This document shows positions 27,852 to 39,722 of a stretch of DNA of 64,000 nt, piece by piece. This DNA comes from Pyropia yezoensis (taxonomy: Eukaryota; Rhodophyta; Bangiophyceae; Bangiales; Bangiaceae), in the NCBI GenBank assembly GCA_009829735.1, contig CM020619.1:8546375-8610374 (forward strand), in the 5' to 3' direction. Position 1 is the stretch's first letter. Every line of letters begins with the position of its first letter. The notes beneath the pieces were generated by a model. It worked only from the letters and a program-made list of their open reading frames with translations. It searched no databases and was not told the origin of the DNA. The position numbers and the translations under genes are program-made.

Positions 27852-30020
27852 ATGTCTGCCCAAGAGACGGGGATCGTTCCAGATGATGGATCGGGGTCGA
27901 CACCGATCCCGGAGGCGATCACGGGAGCCGGGACCGGTTCTCCGATCGACAACAATTAGACGCCAATGCCGTCCGGTGCCGGATCGACGCTCGGGACGGC
28001 TCGGACGGCAGGGGGCGGAGGTCCACCTCGACTGTCGTCGGCGGAGATCACTCCGCCTCCACCTTCACCAGGGGATTCCCTGATGGCATCGCCCGTTCAC
28101 ATCGAGGCTCGGTTCTCTGGACTCGACGCCTGTCAAGAGCGAACGGAGGACGCAATGGCAGTGTTGATGTCAACACGGCACACGACGGGACCCCGTCGGA
28201 CTCCTCCTGCACCGGTACGGTTTGAACCGGCCGGACTCCTTTCTGAATCCACAGGGGTTGACCCCAGGGCAGTGACTACCGGGCAACCCTCGGACTTCAT
28301 GGTTTATGGATCCGACTCGTCAGCCGAGTTGGAACGGAGCCACACGGAGCGATACGCCCGGAGTACCCGGAGCGGACCCCGTGGATACATCCCGGCGGAC
28401 ACATACGCCAGAGCGGAATCCGCCATTGGAGGGGGTGGTACCCTTTCCCAGTATCCTCAATACGGAGGAAGTCAAGCGACTCGGGAACCAGAGGCGACCA
28501 TGAAAGAAGTACCAGCCTCACTGGTTCAGGCCATGACCGCGCAGGTTACTGCTAGCGTACTCAAGCGCATGGAGTCGGATGAGGTCACTCACCAACTGGC
28601 CAAGCGACTGGATACCCAGGACGCTGATACGGAGATTGTGAACGAAGTCTTCCAGTCGGTGCTGACTCCGAAACGGTATCGTTTGGAAGACCGTTCTACG
28701 ATCGTATCGGAATCGATGCGTAACACCTCGCATCAGGCCATCCGATCTATGCAAACTCTTATGAAGGGAGTCCCCATGTTCGGAGGCCCGAAAGGACGTC
28801 CGTTGGCAGACATCGGCTCTTTGACCAGCTTCAAGGCAGTCGCAGACAAGGCACTCGTTAACGAGGGGTTTGCCCTGGAGATCCTCCCGTTCTTTGTTGA
28901 TGGAAGGGTACGAGACATCCTTTGCCAGGCATCCCCGATGCTGGGAATGAGGGTAGCAGCCACCCCTATGGATGACGGTGGTGTTCTCAAGGAGCTGCTG
29001 GGCAGCTACCTCAGGGAGGACAAGTGCGAAGACCACTACCGGGCCCTTCGCACCGCCACGACCCAGTCCTGGAAGGATGAGGAGATGATCGGAAGCCGAA
29101 TCCAGGAGGTCGACCACGAGCTGGGGAAGCTCCTAGGGGAAGGTCAGCTACGGGCTATCTTGTTCGCAGGAGTACCCAATTACGTGCGGATATCCCCACG
29201 GGGAGCCAATACGGCACGGACGAACTTCAGTCGACTGATGCACACGTGCAAGTCGCTGGGGGACGCCTACCTGGTGCTTTACCCGGAGTGTGCCTTGGCC
29301 TCGAAGCCCAAGAGTGAAGGGAGCATGCTCAGTCATACCCCGGTACCGAGGCAAGATAAGGTGTAACGTAAGGGCGTACCAGTACTGGTGTCGACCGAGT
29401 ACGCCCCCACGGGTGAGGAGGAACCCCTGGTCGACCAACAGGGCCACCTGTTGCTACCAGCTACGCCGGTCATTGATGAGCAAGGTAAGGTGGCGTGCAT
29501 CGCCCCTGCTGGGACCCAGTTCCAGGTCAGCGAGAGCGCGGGACGTCGTGTCCTGTATGTAAGGACCACAGAGTACTCCCCGATTACGGGGAACCCTCGT
29601 CAACCCATGCCAACATGGAGAATACGAACGGAGGCACCTCCGGAGATTGTGGGCAGGCCCAGCAGGTTGGGGGAGTCCATGTTCCGGACTCAAGGCCTAC
29701 CAAGGAGCAGGCACCCCGGCGCCCGAGGCAGTCACCTGGAGCTATGGAGTCACCCCTACGCGGACCCTCGGCAAGGCCGGTACATCCGGATGTATCTTGT
29801 GCGAAGACCCCCAGCACAGGGTGTCCTCATGCCCGCTCATCCCGGAGGAGTTTCGACAGGCAGCGGCGCAACGCAAGGCAGCCACTGGGGGGTATCCCGC
29901 CAGAGTACCCGGACCCGCACCGGGCAAGCAGCAGGCACAAGGAGGACTACTGGCCGTTGAGGAGGCTCCTCCTCTCCCTGATACCCCAGAAGACGCCACC
30001 CAGCCAAGCGCGGGAAAATA
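27852..30020 (+). pseudogene. gag of A1
   Basis: It is parallel to A2 gag from MSAQETG to a zinc knuckle (CILCEDPQHRVSSC) near 29.80 kb. It is broken. Confidence 0.8.
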
Positions 30021-30215
30021 GTAAGAGGAAGGGTAACACAGAGTCGCGGGGGCAACCCGAACGCACCCCGTCTGGGGAAAGCCCCACGGAGAGCACGGCT
30101 GAGCCGGCGCCGCATCGATCCCCGGGTACACTATCCTACCCCCACGACCCGGAGTCGGGGGAACGATGACCGACCCCCACGAAAACGAGGAGGTAAGGAC
30201 GGGAAGCCCCGTCAC

Positions 30216-31807
30216 TTGGAAACAGCCAAGGGCCCGGGCCAGGATGCCCGAGGTACACCGGATATCGGTGTAGGCCATGTGCAGTTCACCTTGAAGAACT
30301 ACAAGGTATCGGCCACACTGGGGGTCGACCCCCAGTCGATGCGATCATACTACCCCGTACTGGATACGGGGGCTGGTCCAAACCTTATCAGGAAGTATAC
30401 CCTCCCGGACAAGTGGCTCCCGCGAGTCAGAGTGACCCGGGGACCCAAGATCAAGAACGCGAACGGTCGTCTCATTCGCACTACAGCAGCGATATCGCTG
30501 CGGGTTAATATCGGGGAACTCACCACGAAAGTCGATTTCCTGCTTTGCGAGACCCCATCGGTGCCCAGCACACTGGGGTGCACCTTCATCAGCGTTCACG
30601 TGGATGCAAACCGGCCAGGCCGGAGGACTGTCGAGCTACAAGAGGCCGACGGTACGAAACAAGGACAGACGGCTATCGTCAGAGACCTGACGCTGCAAGG
30701 GAGCCACGTTAACGTGGCCGAGGTATACGCAAGCGTAGAGACGAAGACCCTTCGGCTGGCTAAGCGAAGTCGCTTTGAGCCGTTGTTCGAGACGGTACTC
30801 CCGGTCATTTGTGACCTTGCAGGCATCTGCAGAGTCCGGTCTAACCTGCGCACATACAAGCGCCATGGATTGAGTATGGATATCGGTATCATAGATCTCC
30901 CGGCGGAGGGGTGTCATCACTGCTCGTGATGGTGAACTATCGCCGTAAGGCAGTCACCCTTCCGAAAGGAACCATCCTCGGAATAGCTGAGCTATACGAG
31001 GGAGACATCCTCACTCCTGACGAGGATGGTCAAGTGGAACCACTTGAAGTACAGGCGGTCGCCGAGACCCCCGAGCGGGAGGAACCCGACATCGGGAAGC
31101 CTAGTCGACCACTAGTCCCGGCGGATGTTCTGCGGAAGTACCAAGAAGCCTTGAAGGCTTCGGCCGAGGCTGACCTCGACCACCTTCCCCCTTCGGTAGC
31201 AGAAGGGGTACGAGGAATGCTAAATAAGCACGACGTCACGTGGACAGGCGGAGTCTTGGGTACCACTGGGGCAACACAACATCGCATGGACCTGGTACCA
31301 GGCGCACGACCCGCCCGGTCGCAACCGTACCGAGCGGGATCTATGCAACAAGAGATTTTTGACTGGGAAAGGAAGAGAATGAGTAAAGCCAAGGTAGTCC
31401 GACCCTCTCTGTCGGAATGGGGTGCCCCAGTCGACATTGTACCGAAGAACTATCAAACCGCTCGGTTCTGCATTGATTATCGACTCCTCAACTTGGTTAC
31501 CAAGAAGGACCCATACCCCTCACCAAGGATGGATGAGTGCATCTACTCCCTCGGAGAGGCCACAGTGTTTACCACTATCGACTGCAATGCCGGGTGCTGG
31601 CAGATTCCGGTGGCCGAGGAGGATATCCCCAAAACAGCTTTCTTCTGTCACAGTGGAGTGTACGAGTTCTTTAGAATGCCCTTCGGACTGTCCAACGCAC
31701 CCGCTACAATCCAGCGTTCCATCGACATTATACTGTCAGGAGTGAAGTAGCGTAATTGCTGAGTGCACCTCGACGATGTCATAGTCTTCTCGCGTATCAT
31801 GGATGAC
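30216..31807 (+). pseudogene. pol of A1, protease to partial reverse transcriptase
   Basis: The protease motif VLDTGAGPNLIRK lies near 30.36 kb. Reverse transcriptase blocks FCIDYRLLNLVTKKDPY and VFTTIDCNAG lie near 31.47-31.6 kb. It is broken and truncated. Confidence 0.8.
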
Positions 31808-32743
31808 TGTGGTATAAAACTCGATCCTCTCAGACACGTGTCAACATCCCTCGGGGGAAAGGGACAGGTAACACAAAAAGGGGAACTACGAGAGTGGTAT
31901 GCCTGTTGCCTCACGTGCCTGCTCGCAGAGCAAACAGATACGCACGGTAGTGCACACGGGGAAGAGGAAAGCAAACGCGCAGTTGTCTTTTTCCTGAGGG
32001 CGCGGGCCAAGGGCGCCTCGCTGTCCCTCTTAACGTGCATCTGGGGGAGCCTCGGCACGTTTGCCAGGTAGCCCCCTCATACCCCCGAGTGGCCCCGACC
32101 CGAGTCTAACCTCGTCAGGTCGGGGGCCACTATCACTACTGATTCTATTCCCACTCACTAATCTCACACTCAAATTCTCTCAAATCAAGTCCCTCACAAG
32201 TATGCAAAAACCCATCAGAAATCCCTCTCTCACGTGCGGATAGCGTATTCCCCCGCATCCCAGTGCCGGGCACGGGCCACGGCCGCCAGCCATCACCGCA
32301 CGGCGGGCGTGTTCTGGCACCTGGTGCCCTCTGATTGCAGTCCCGGGTCGGCGCCAAGTCGGGGCCAGGGATGCTACATAGCTCCCTTCCTAGTCCGGCA
32401 CGTCCTGGGGCGGAACCAGGTTCCACCGTGCACAGCCTCGAGCACGTCCGCACCGGTGCCGAGGTCGAGCGTCTTCACCCCGGTTACGATCACCTGCTCC
32501 GATTCTGTCCCCCCCCCCCTTCTCCTTCACCTTGGCCCTCTCGTTCCCCCGGATTCTGGACGTCATGTCCAGTTCCGAGATCCAAGCTGGGCCCGTGGTT
32601 CCGGCGGCGAGTGTTGCGAAGGAGAACTCGGGTGGTCGCGCCCCTCTCCTGCCTCCGGTTCCTCGGGTGTCGGTGTCGGTATCGGTCGTCACGGCGGGGG
32701 CGGAACGGGTTCCCCCGGCTTCTGCGTTGCACCCGGTCGAGAC
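31808..32743. mobile_element. unidentified LTR-like sequence X, left part
   Basis: It begins TGTGGTATAAAACTC, a TG start with a TATA-like box, exactly where A1 ends. Part of it (32.1-32.2 kb) is AT-rich for this window. A coding-like stretch lies at 32.56-32.74 kb but matches nothing I know. Element B is inserted into its right end. Confidence 0.4.
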
Positions 32744-33212
32744 TGTGGCAAAAACCACTTGCACACACGACACCCAAGTTGGGGCGGTGTACAAGGGCTG
32801 CCTCCCGTGTCGGGGGAACCGGAAGAAGTGCAAGTCGCACACACTCTGTCCCTGTTGTGGGGCAAACCCCCCACTGACAAACAAGAGGATGGTGTGTGGT
32901 CCAACAGTTTCTTGGTCGGGACGGGGACGCAGGGCCAAGCCCCGCTGTCCCTCCCCTTATCCCCCCAGGGTCCCCTCAGAATCTCGCCACTCAGAATCTC
33001 CCACCCCAGCACCTGCCCACCGGGCCACACGAAAGTTCAAGACGATAAATGCAGAAAACCCTCAAATCCAAGTTGGATTTACTACTAATCTAACTATCCC
33101 AAACTTAGGGAATATGGACCCAAATGCAGGGGGAGGAACGGATCAGGCTAGTGGCCTGCCGCCCCTTGCATGGCACGTGTTGCCCCCCTACCTGGGGGTC
33201 AATACTGCCACA
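32744..33212 (-). repeat. 3' LTR of element B
   Basis: It has TGTGGCA/TGCCACA inverted ends and is nearly identical to 41665-42133. Confidence 0.9.
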
Positions 33213-33225
33213 CTCCCCTCTCCTC
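33213..33225 (-). promoter_or_regulatory. polypurine tract of element B
   Basis: On the element strand GAGGAGAGGGGAG directly precedes the 3' LTR. This is the expected place for the plus-strand primer. Confidence 0.8.
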
Positions 33226-33592
33226 AGTTCCGACCGACCCGGTCGGCCCTGTGAGGGAGTGCGTAAACGCTCGTCTCGGCGTTGGGGGCGCGACTTGCTG
33301 TCCCCCCCTTGAGTACGTAACGCGGATGTGGAGGCGGTCACGTTGACCTCCGCTCTCCTCAAGCTTGCCCACTCGGCAGCTTGCTCTCCCCGGTTCGCAC
33401 TTCACCTTCACCACCACCTCCCCTTCACCTTCCACGGGGCCGCCCCACGCTGGGGAGGCCACCCGTCTACCCACGATCCGAGTCCCCCTCAACTCGAGGC
33501 GGGTCTCGTGCCGCTGTAGCCAGGGCGTCTTTCCCCAACTTGGGGAGAGCCTTGGCGACTCGGGAGTGGAGACGGACTCTCTCGATGAGCGT

Positions 33593-35494
33593 ATGGAGGA
33601 CACCTCCTACGGTGCAGCGTCCGCCGGGACTTCCGGCGGGGGCTTCGCGATCGCTCCGGGGGATGGGACGCCCGCGTCAGCCGGCTTTGGGTTAACGGCG
33701 GGATGTCCCCCGGAGGCGGGACAAGTTGTCCCGCGTGAGGCCTTAGGGCGGTGGTTTTACCCCGCTTGGCCTCTATATGAGGAGGGGTTGACTGTTCTTC
33801 GCTGTGGCCGACTTGGCGCAGCGATGGGTCGGGTATGGGACCGCCTACGGGAGAAGTATCCCCGTAGGGTTGGGTTCCCTGCCGGCTTCAGGACGGACCA
33901 GTTTGCCTTCCTGGACGACGAGGAGGTCGAAGACATACAGCGGGCCAAGGCCATGGTGGACCGCGGGGGAACTATCCCGGGTCCCGGCGACTTGCCGACC
34001 TTTACTTGGGACGCGGTGGCAACTCGCCCCCCGTACCTTCACGAGGCCGATCCGCACACTCATCACTTTGATGTGCGGATGGAGAAGGACTTCCGGCGAG
34101 GTCCCTACTTGGTGACCTCGGCTCAACTTGAGCTCCCTCAGCAGTCTGCTGCCAGTAAGGAGCAGTACTATCCGAAGAAGCCCGAGTGGTGGCCTCAAGT
34201 TGAGGTCCCCTACGGGTTCCCGGCGTTGCTTCCACGGTTGCTCGACCACTTCGGCTCCGTCATGTTGACGGCTGGCCCTGATCACCTGGTGTGGGCCATG
34301 TTGGCCACCCAGTGGCTCCTTGAGGTCATGTCGACCTGGGTGTCTTGTGTTCAGCGGCGGGGGATGCTCTGGTATCTCCTCCTCCGACTTATCCAAGGTT
34401 TGGAACAGCTCACCCCTCAGCTAGTTGCTGAGGGGTGCTCATCAGGACAACTCACTCTACTTGAGGAAATGCTCCGCCTCCACAGGTTTATCGAGTGGGA
34501 GAGCATTGAGCACAAATTGCGCCGCCCCACTCGTGGGCCCAAGGACGATGGCGCACTTCGCCAGTTCGTGTGGGTCGCTCGTGAACTTCACGACGGCCGT
34601 GTGGTCCTACGAGAGGGGTTGGGCATCGGGGACTACCCGTATGCCCCGGGGGTGGATCGCCACACTCCGCCACCCCCGGACAAGGCCATAGTTATGGCCG
34701 TGCCCTCATATGATGACCAAATGACTCAACCCACTGCGGGGGCCCCAAGTCAGGGTCGCAGCTACACCCGGGTCCCGCCACCTCGGCGTGCCCCTCCGCT
34801 TCCTCCTGTCCCCCACCAGCCGCACGGGGACATCCCGATTAGCGTGGCCATTGAGTCGTCCACCCCGGTGTCCCCCATTTTGGGGGCCACCCTCCTGACG
34901 GTATACCCCAAGTTGGTGTTACCGGCCACGCCTCTGACTCCAGAGATGATGATCACCACGTTGGTGCGCACCATTTCCTGGTTGGCCGCGTCGACCGCAA
35001 CCCTTCAAAGTTCCGAGACTCCTCAACTTGAGGAGCGCGTTCGTACTGCAGTGGCGACCGCGAGTTGTGAGTCGGTGGTGGAGTTTATGACGGCCGAGTT
35101 GGCTCGCATTGGGGCTATTATGCCCCAGCCAGCCCCACTTGGGCGTGGCAAACGTCGCGCGAGCCGGGCATACTCGCCTCCTCGCCGTCGTCGCCGACGC
35201 TCGCGGCGCTCTCCCTCCGTGTCAGAAGACGAATTGTCTTACTCCGTCTCGGAGTCCTCGACTCCGTCAGAGTCGGAGTCGGTCCGGCGTCTGCGTCGCC
35301 AACTTGCGCGCAAGACTAAACAGAAGGGCAGCCGCGGTCGTCGCCACTTGCGCGACCGTGAGGGGCGCGGCGGTTCCGACTTGGAGCCGCCGGCCCCGCC
35401 GACCGGTGGGGAGCGTTATCGCCGTGGGTCTCGCCGCTCGCCTCCTCGTGAGGGCGAGGGCCGTGGGATTGGAGAGTCTAGCATGCATGCCTAG
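33593..35494 (+). CDS. antisense accessory ORF of Gypsy element B, function unknown
   Basis: The 633-residue frame runs opposite to gag-pol and lies between the integrase end and the 3' LTR. I chose the ATG at 33593; the frame is open about 76 codons further upstream without an ATG. The N-terminus is acidic (MEDTSYG). Residues about 45-360 look folded, with many Trp and Tyr and blocks such as GRWFYPAWPLYEEGL and WWPQVEVPYGFPALLPRLL. Residues about 365-420 are Pro-rich. The last 110 residues are Arg/Ser-rich with RRRRRRSRRSPSVSEDE, like an RS or nucleic-acid-binding tail. No known family is recognised. A similarly placed ORF exists in family A. Confidence 0.7.
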   Translation: MEDTSYGAASAGTSGGGFAIAPGDGTPASAGFGLTAGCPPEAGQVVPREALGRWFYPAWPLYEEGLTVLRCGRLGAAMGRVWDRLREKYPRRVGFPAGFRTDQFAFLDDEEVEDIQRAKAMVDRGGTIPGPGDLPTFTWDAVATRPPYLHEADPHTHHFDVRMEKDFRRGPYLVTSAQLELPQQSAASKEQYYPKKPEWWPQVEVPYGFPALLPRLLDHFGSVMLTAGPDHLVWAMLATQWLLEVMSTWVSCVQRRGMLWYLLLRLIQGLEQLTPQLVAEGCSSGQLTLLEEMLRLHRFIEWESIEHKLRRPTRGPKDDGALRQFVWVARELHDGRVVLREGLGIGDYPYAPGVDRHTPPPPDKAIVMAVPSYDDQMTQPTAGAPSQGRSYTRVPPPRRAPPLPPVPHQPHGDIPISVAIESSTPVSPILGATLLTVYPKLVLPATPLTPEMMITTLVRTISWLAASTATLQSSETPQLEERVRTAVATASCESVVEFMTAELARIGAIMPQPAPLGRGKRRASRAYSPPRRRRRRSRRSPSVSEDELSYSVSESSTPSESESVRRLRRQLARKTKQKGSRGRRHLRDREGRGGSDLEPPAPPTGGERYRRGSRRSPPREGEGRGIGESSMHA

Positions 35495-35640
35495 TTGGCA
35501 GCGGCCTTTGTTGTGAGAGTGTGAGGGTTAGGGCTGTAGTTAACAGCCACTCTGCGTACCACTTCGACTTGAAGCACTCTCTTGGCACTGTTACTCGGCC
35601 TTCTTTCACGTTGAGGGAGGGCAGCTAGGGTCTATCTCAT
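35495..35640. other. convergent junction between pol and the antisense ORF in B
   Basis: This short spacer holds a small hairpin (GGCTGT and ACAGCC arms near 35.53 kb). It may hold the ends of both convergent transcripts. Confidence 0.4.
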
Positions 35641-38600
35641 TCCGGGCACAGTATGCCCAGACCTTCTCAGCGGGAAGGTCCTCCACATACTCCCACGTAT
35701 CATCCTTGGCTTTGTAGCCAAATCAACGCACCCTCAACATGAGGCGGTCAGTGTCCTCATCCCATCCGTGGTCGATGAAATTATCGAACACGTACTCCTG
35801 CGGGCCCTGTTTGGCCGCAGGCAGGGAGGGAAGGCGCCACGCTTCCAACGCACGTGCCCAAGCTGGGTCGCCTGCAGGCGGTGGTGCAACTTTGACCACG
35901 TCCTGTCCGTTCACTGTGCGGACCCCATCGTCACTTTCGATGGTGAAGCGCCGCCCATCAGTACGAAGGACCTGGTACGGCCCCTTCGTCTGGAATACCA
36001 ACTTACCCCCAGTTGGAGTGTGTGAGTGTACCAGCACCCAGTCACCCTGCTCGGGGACATGCTTAGCATTGCGCACCTTTTTGTCAAAGGTACGCTTGTA
36101 GCGCTTTTGTGCTTTGTCCATCTCAGCCCTGACTTTAGGGATGAGGTGTTCAAGCCTGGCAGCGAACTCCGCCTTACTCTCAGTAGGAGTAGGCGGACTG
36201 CCACTATCGTCCCTAGTTGGGAGCGGCCGCCGCACGGCAATAGACCGCACGCGACGGGGGGTCACAAAAGCAAGGGGTACTTCCCTGGTAGATGAGTGAA
36301 CCTGCGAATTGTAGGCAGTGGTAAGAATAGAAATGTATTGGTCCCACGTTTTCACATGCTCACTCACATAGTGGCGCAGCTGCCGAACAATAGTTTTGTT
36401 GAAGCGCTTCACCTGCCCGTTAGTTTGTGGGTGGTAGGGGGTAGCATAGTTTGCCTTAACCCCCAACATATCCAGCACTCCCTGAAACAGTACAGACGCA
36501 AATTGCGGTCCATTGTCCGATAGTGTACTATCCGGAATGCCATACGCGGCAACCCAGTGATCTAGGAAGGCTGACACGACCGACATGGCCGTGATCTCTG
36601 CCAGTGGGATCGCTCGCGTAAGTTTCGTGAAGCGGTCACAGATGACCAGGAGGTACTGGTTGCCCTCCTCGGTCACTGGCAGTGGCCCAAGGATGTCCAT
36701 CGCCAACGCGGCAAAGGGCTCCTTGGCCGGGAACAATAGCATAGCGGTAGTAGGCCGCCGTTCCATCAGACGGTTCTGTGCACATCTTGTGCAGGCAGCC
36801 ACCCAACTGTAGATGTCCACCACCATGGACGGCCAGTAGTACCTGGTCCTCAGGGTCTGGTACAGCTTACTAGACCCCAGGTGTCCACCCGTGGGAGCGT
36901 TGTGCTCCCTCTCAAGGATACTGTCCTTGAGGGATGCGGGGACGACAAGTTGTTCAGTCCCCTGGAATACCCCCCTCCTCATGAGGAGGCCATCGTCTCC
37001 CAGAAAGAACCGCGTCTCCGCCACTGTATCCAGTGTATCCCTCTGCGACTTGCAGAAGGGATCCTCGGCCTGGGCCTGCACCACCTCGTCCAGGGACAGG
37101 GGCAAGTACTTCTTGTTCCCTGGCGCCTCGGGGTTCAACACCTGACCCGAGCGCGTGACTACCCCCACGATGGGGATGTCCTCATCTACTGGGCTAGTGT
37201 CCAGTTCCTCGGTAGGTACCCGAGAAAGGCCGTCGGCGAGGGCATGTTGCCTGCCAGGTCGGTACTCAAAAATCAAAGTTGAAGGGTGCCAGTCGCACCC
37301 TCCACCGATTGAGACGAGTGTTCGTACAGTCCGTCTTAAAGATGAACTGCAACGCGCGGTGGTCACAGCGGATGAGGAACTTCTCACCCTCTAGGTATTG
37401 ACGAAGTGACGTCACCGCCCATACCGCTGCGAGTCCTTCCAACTCGGTGACTCCGTAGTTCTTCTCGGCGGAGTTCAGCCCCTTGCTGAAGTATCCCACC
37501 GGCAAGTACTCCTTGTCCGGCTGCTGCTGAAGCAACACACAACCAAGTTGGTCGTAGCTAGCATCCACATCCAGGATGTAGTGACCTCCCAACCTGGGAA
37601 TAGCCAGGATAGGGGGCTTCAGCAGAAGGTCCCGAAGAGTCTCAAAAGGATTCCTGCTCCACCCGACTTGGGGGAGGCAGGTTCTTCGGTAGCGTTGAGC
37701 TCACTAACTCATTCAACGGCTTCGCCACCTTGGCGAAGCTCTTGGTGAAACGTCGGTACACGTTACACATCCCGAGGAAGCTCCTCATCTGGGTCTGGGT
37801 CCGGGGGTACTGAGCCTTACGGATGGCCCTCAAGTTCTTCTCGTTGACACTGAGACGCCCCGGACGGACAACATGTCCCAAGTATTCCACCTCTTGAGTG
37901 AAGAGGTGGCACTTACTCGCCTTCAGTGACACACCGGCGTCAGCAAGTAGCTTGAAAACCTGGCCAAGATGGCCAATGTGCTCCTCCGGACTTCGGGAGA
38001 GCACAATGGTATCGTCTAGGTACACGAGACAGATTTGCCACCGTACTCCGGCCAGAATCATGTCCATAGCGCGCTGGAAAGTTGCCGGCGCGTTACACAG
38101 ACCAAACTGTAGACGCTTGCACTGGTAGCTACCACAGTGACAGGTAAAGGTAGTTTTATGCCTGTCCTTCGGGGCAATGGGAATTTGCCAGTACCCCGCG
38201 TTACAGTCCGGGGTAGAGAACACGTTCGCCTCCCCCAGAGAGTCCAGACAGTCGTCCATCCTAGGTAGGGGATAACTGTCCTTCACCGTGCTCTCGTTGA
38301 GCTTACGGTAGTCGATACAGAACCGGGGGGTCCCATCAACTTTGGGGACGATAACCACCCGACTCGCCCACTCGGCGTTACTGGCCTCGATCACATCGAG
38401 GGCCTCCATGCGAGCAACTTGCTCCTTAACGAGGGCCCTTGAACGGAATCCTCCCCTATACGGTTGTTGGCGTATAGGGGGTGCACCGGGCTTCAATTCG
38501 ATCCGGTCTTGGGTAGCTCTCATGAGTCCCAATTGACCATCCCACAACTTGTGATATTGGTCCAAGAGGCGTTCAACTTGAACCCTCAACCTGGGTGGAA

Positions 38601-39591
38601 CACCCTCCATGTTCACATGGGGCCGAGGAGAGGCGGCCGACTTTGCTTGCTGCTTCTCCTTTCCGGACTTCGGGTCGCTACATGCGCCCGCGTTGAGGGT
38701 GACCGCTACTACCGGTCGCTCGTGTTGGTCGATATAGCCGAACTTGGCTCCCGACCTGAAGTACTTGGGCGACGAGCTCAGGTTCATCACCTGGATCCTC
38801 CACGGGACTCCGGCTTTGGAGTCCATCGTGCCAAGGGCAACATGCACTTGGTGCTTGCGAGCAAGACGGGGGTAAGGGTGCACCAACCCGTTCCCCGTAT
38901 AATCAGTTACAACATCAACGTGCGCCACCGAGTTGGGGGGCAACGTGACTTTACGGGCTAAACGCAGGGTAGCAGTAAACCCTTCCCTCACAGAGCAAAC
39001 AGGCTTCGACAGTGAGACTGTCACAGGAGCCACAGACTTTCCCTTACCAAGGATGGGGATAGTCTCCCCATTCATCAACTTGACCCAGTACTCAGGGCCA
39101 CAAATCAAAGGCACTTGTGTTACGACATGAGGGGTACCCAGAAGCAGGGGTACCGATACATTCTCAACTACACCATAGGTCACGTCGACCTCATGGGTCC
39201 CCAACCTAGTTGGTAGGGTCACGGCACCAACAATGGGAAGTACTCCACCATTGATATCGATCAGATGGTCAGCTTTAGACTTCCAGCGTTGGAGCTTCAT
39301 CTTCTTTGGTAATAGCGACTTGCGTATCAAGGAGGCTCCTGACCCGGTATCAAGTACGATGCGGGCACAACAAGCGCGACCGGGGGCAAGTTGCACCCGT
39401 CCAGCCACCTGGAAGTTCTCATCCGTCAGCACCGCAATGACCCGACGTGGGTTAACGTTCTTGGGGAGTCCTACCCGAGGTGAACGGACTCCCTTAGGTC
39501 GCCGCAGTATGCGGCACGGTTGATTCGTCCTCTTGGCCCACTTGGCCGAGGCTGCCGTTGTGAGCTTCGGACGACCAGCTCCAACGGTCAT
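35640..39591 (-). pseudogene. pol of element B
   Basis: In transcription order: protease VLDTGSGASLIRK (about 39.35 kb), reverse transcriptase with FCIDYRKLNES and YLDD (38.4-37.7 kb), RNase H (37.6-37.3 kb), an integrase with an HHCC finger and a LAMDILGPLPV...DNGPQF core (37.0-36.3 kb), and a chromodomain-like segment near 35.8-35.65 kb. The gene is broken. Confidence 0.85.
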
Positions 39592-39722
39592 TCGTTTCCC
39601 GCCGACTTGGCGTCCGAATCTGAGGACGAAGGGGAAGACGACGAGTCCGAGGACGACGTGTCCGCCCCCTTCGTCGAGGGTGTGGCGACCGCCACCACCG
39701 GTCGAGACTCACCCTCGCGGCG

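Larger units (their letters stand above)
27267..31807 (+). mobile_element. Gypsy family A element, copy A1 (truncated)
   Basis: It has a 5' LTR, primer-binding site, gag, protease and the first part of reverse transcriptase. It is related to A2 along its length at very roughly 90% identity and stops inside reverse transcriptase where other sequence begins. It is broken in several places and clearly older than A2. Confidence 0.85.

Noticed and set aside
32532-33254. Plus-strand ORF through the B LTR as a host zinc-finger gene
   Set aside because: It lies inside an LTR present in two nearly identical copies, so it is part of the element.
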